Assembly: GCA_964420605.1 (NCBI GenBank) | Contig: CAYQUC010000130.1 | Span: forward strand, 1-7,661 | DNA from: CAYQUC01 sp964420605 | GTDB taxonomy: Bacteria > Pseudomonadota > Gammaproteobacteria > UBA6429 > Thiohalophilaceae | DNA length: 7,661 nucleotides | Direction of reading: 5' to 3' | Shown here: piece after piece, positions 6,939 to 7,661 of the stretch | Layout: the number at the start of each line of letters is the position of its first letter | How positions within the stretch are numbered: position 1 is the stretch's first letter | Made by a program: the position numbers and the translations under genes | Notes under the pieces: generated by a model | Databases searched by the model: none | Told to the model about the DNA's origin: nothing | Seen by the model: the letters and a program-made list of their open reading frames with translations, nothing else

Positions 6939-7292
6939 TTATAAGGTGTGTGTTTGCCTATCGGATTTTAATGCACCTGCAAGATATGTTTCAATTTTAG
7001 TTCGCGCTGCACCACCATCTTGTTCGCTAAATTGAACACCAATACCGGCCGCACGATTACCTTGTGCACCTTTAGGTGTAAACCAGATAATTTTACCAGC
7101 AACGGGTATTTTTTCTTTCTCATCCATTAATGTTAGTAACATAAAAACCTCATCACCAAGGTTATATTGTTTATTAGTAGGAATAAACAACCCTCCGTGT
7201 TTTACAAACGGCATGTACGCCGCATATAAGGCACTTTTATCTTTTATAGTTAATGATAGTATTCCCTGTCTACCACCTGGAGCTGCAGCCAT
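6939..7292 (-). CDS. pilZ: PilZ type IV pilus biogenesis protein
   Basis: This small cytoplasmic protein is needed for type IV pilus assembly in Pseudomonas and Xanthomonas, where it works with the pilus motor ATPase PilB and with FimX. Its 117 residues match the founding PilZ closely: GILSLTIKDKSALYAAYMPF (10-29), GGLFIPT (33-39), GDEVFMLL (46-53), KIPVAGKIIW (61-70), PKGAQGNRAAGIGVQF (73-88) and a C-terminal ETYLAG-x-LKSDR-x-THTL tail (101-117). The c-di-GMP motifs of the wider PilZ domain family, RxxxR and D/NxSxxG, are absent; GGLFIP occupies the second position. That is normal for this branch, which does not bind the nucleotide. The ATG has AAGGA 10 bases upstream (7307-7303 on the - strand), overlapping the holB stop, so the two genes are probably translationally coupled. 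Its presence predicts pilus genes elsewhere in the genome. Confidence 0.95.
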   Translation of the reverse strand: MAAAPGGRQGILSLTIKDKSALYAAYMPFVKHGGLFIPTNKQYNLGDEVFMLLTLMDEKEKIPVAGKIIWFTPKGAQGNRAAGIGVQFSEQDGGAARTKIETYLAGALKSDRQTHTL

Positions 7293-7305
7293 TATCGTAT
7301 TATCC

Positions 7306-7661
7306 TTATTGAATTACTTTACTTGTTAACCTTTGCCATAGATTTAGAATATCTTCATAAATTCCTAAAATAGCAACATTTGATTGAATTTGTCTCTTTG
7401 CGGCAACAATTTTATCTAAAATAACATATAAACCGTTAAAGCTCACATTATTAGCTATATTTTGTAAGCTTTTCATATTTTGTTTATTTAGTATTTCTGA
7501 ACTATTTGCAACAGTTTTTAATATTATCAAATCACTTAAGCAACTATATAAAGCCTGTAGCGGCATATTAGGGTCGACCTTTAACCATGAATTCGCAATA
7601 CTCATAGGATCTTCAACCCTATTCGAAATTGATAATAAACTGTTGATATACTTAGAATGCT
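7306..7661 (-). CDS. holB: DNA polymerase III delta' subunit, C-terminal part, 5' end outside window
   Basis: Delta' is part of the clamp loader that opens and loads the beta clamp in replication. The frame is open to the window edge, giving 117 complete codons before a TAA; the ATG at 7605 is internal, since the 18 codons before it continue in frame (for example RVEDPMSIANSW across it). The visible part is all helical and fits the C-terminal domain: SIANSWLK, a middle segment ending LDKIVAAKRQ, and the final QSNVAILGIYEDILNLW, which parallels the last helices of gammaproteobacterial HolB. The AAA+ core and zinc-binding part are outside, and this domain is poorly conserved, so the call leans on gene order: holB directly precedes pilZ and tatD in Pseudomonas. 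The alternative is an unrelated helical protein, which the tight coupling to pilZ makes unlikely. Confidence 0.8.
   Translation of the reverse strand, partial: HSKYINSLLSISNRVEDPMSIANSWLKVDPNMPLQALYSCLSDLIILKTVANSSEILNKQNMKSLQNIANNVSFNGLYVILDKIVAAKRQIQSNVAILGIYEDILNLWQRLTSKVIQ

Overview
This AT-rich window carries eight protein genes and almost no non-coding space. It looks like chromosomal DNA of a gammaproteobacterium that is flagellated and probably has type IV pili. The reasons are a holB-pilZ-tatD gene order known from that class, a thiolase-before-multifunctional-enzyme order as in fadI-fadJ, a YciA-type thioesterase, and a FliA (sigma-28)-like promoter in front of a chemoreceptor gene. 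I cannot name a genus from the sequence.

Left half (1-4823, + strand): a tightly packed fatty-acid gene set. In order it holds the C-terminal part of a thiolase (cut by the window start), a fused enoyl-CoA hydratase/3-hydroxyacyl-CoA dehydrogenase, a long-chain acyl-CoA synthetase with a GTG start, and a YciA-like acyl-CoA thioesterase. The gaps are 3, 12 and (with my start) 2 bases, and the ribosome binding sites sit on the preceding stop codons, so this is very likely one co-translated operon. Synthetase, hydratase/dehydrogenase and thiolase supply activation plus three of the four beta-oxidation steps. The acyl-CoA dehydrogenase is not in view. The thioesterase would release free CoA from acyl-CoAs. 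Its best start is an ATT codon at 4422, not the ATG at 4482.

Right half (7661-4850, - strand): reading leftwards, the C-terminal end of the DNA polymerase III delta' subunit (holB, cut by the window end), pilZ, a TatD-family hydrolase, and a short methyl-accepting chemotaxis protein that lacks a periplasmic sensor domain. The chemoreceptor has its own FliA-like promoter (6057-6084), which places it in the flagellar regulon and separates it from the holB-pilZ-tatD group. The two halves converge with only 26 bases between stop codons and no visible terminator hairpin.

I see no mobile element, CRISPR array, RNA gene or clearly novel system. The points most worth a second look are the ATT start of the thioesterase, the FliA-like promoter, the sensor-less chemoreceptor, and a thioesterase sharing an operon with an acyl-CoA synthetase.
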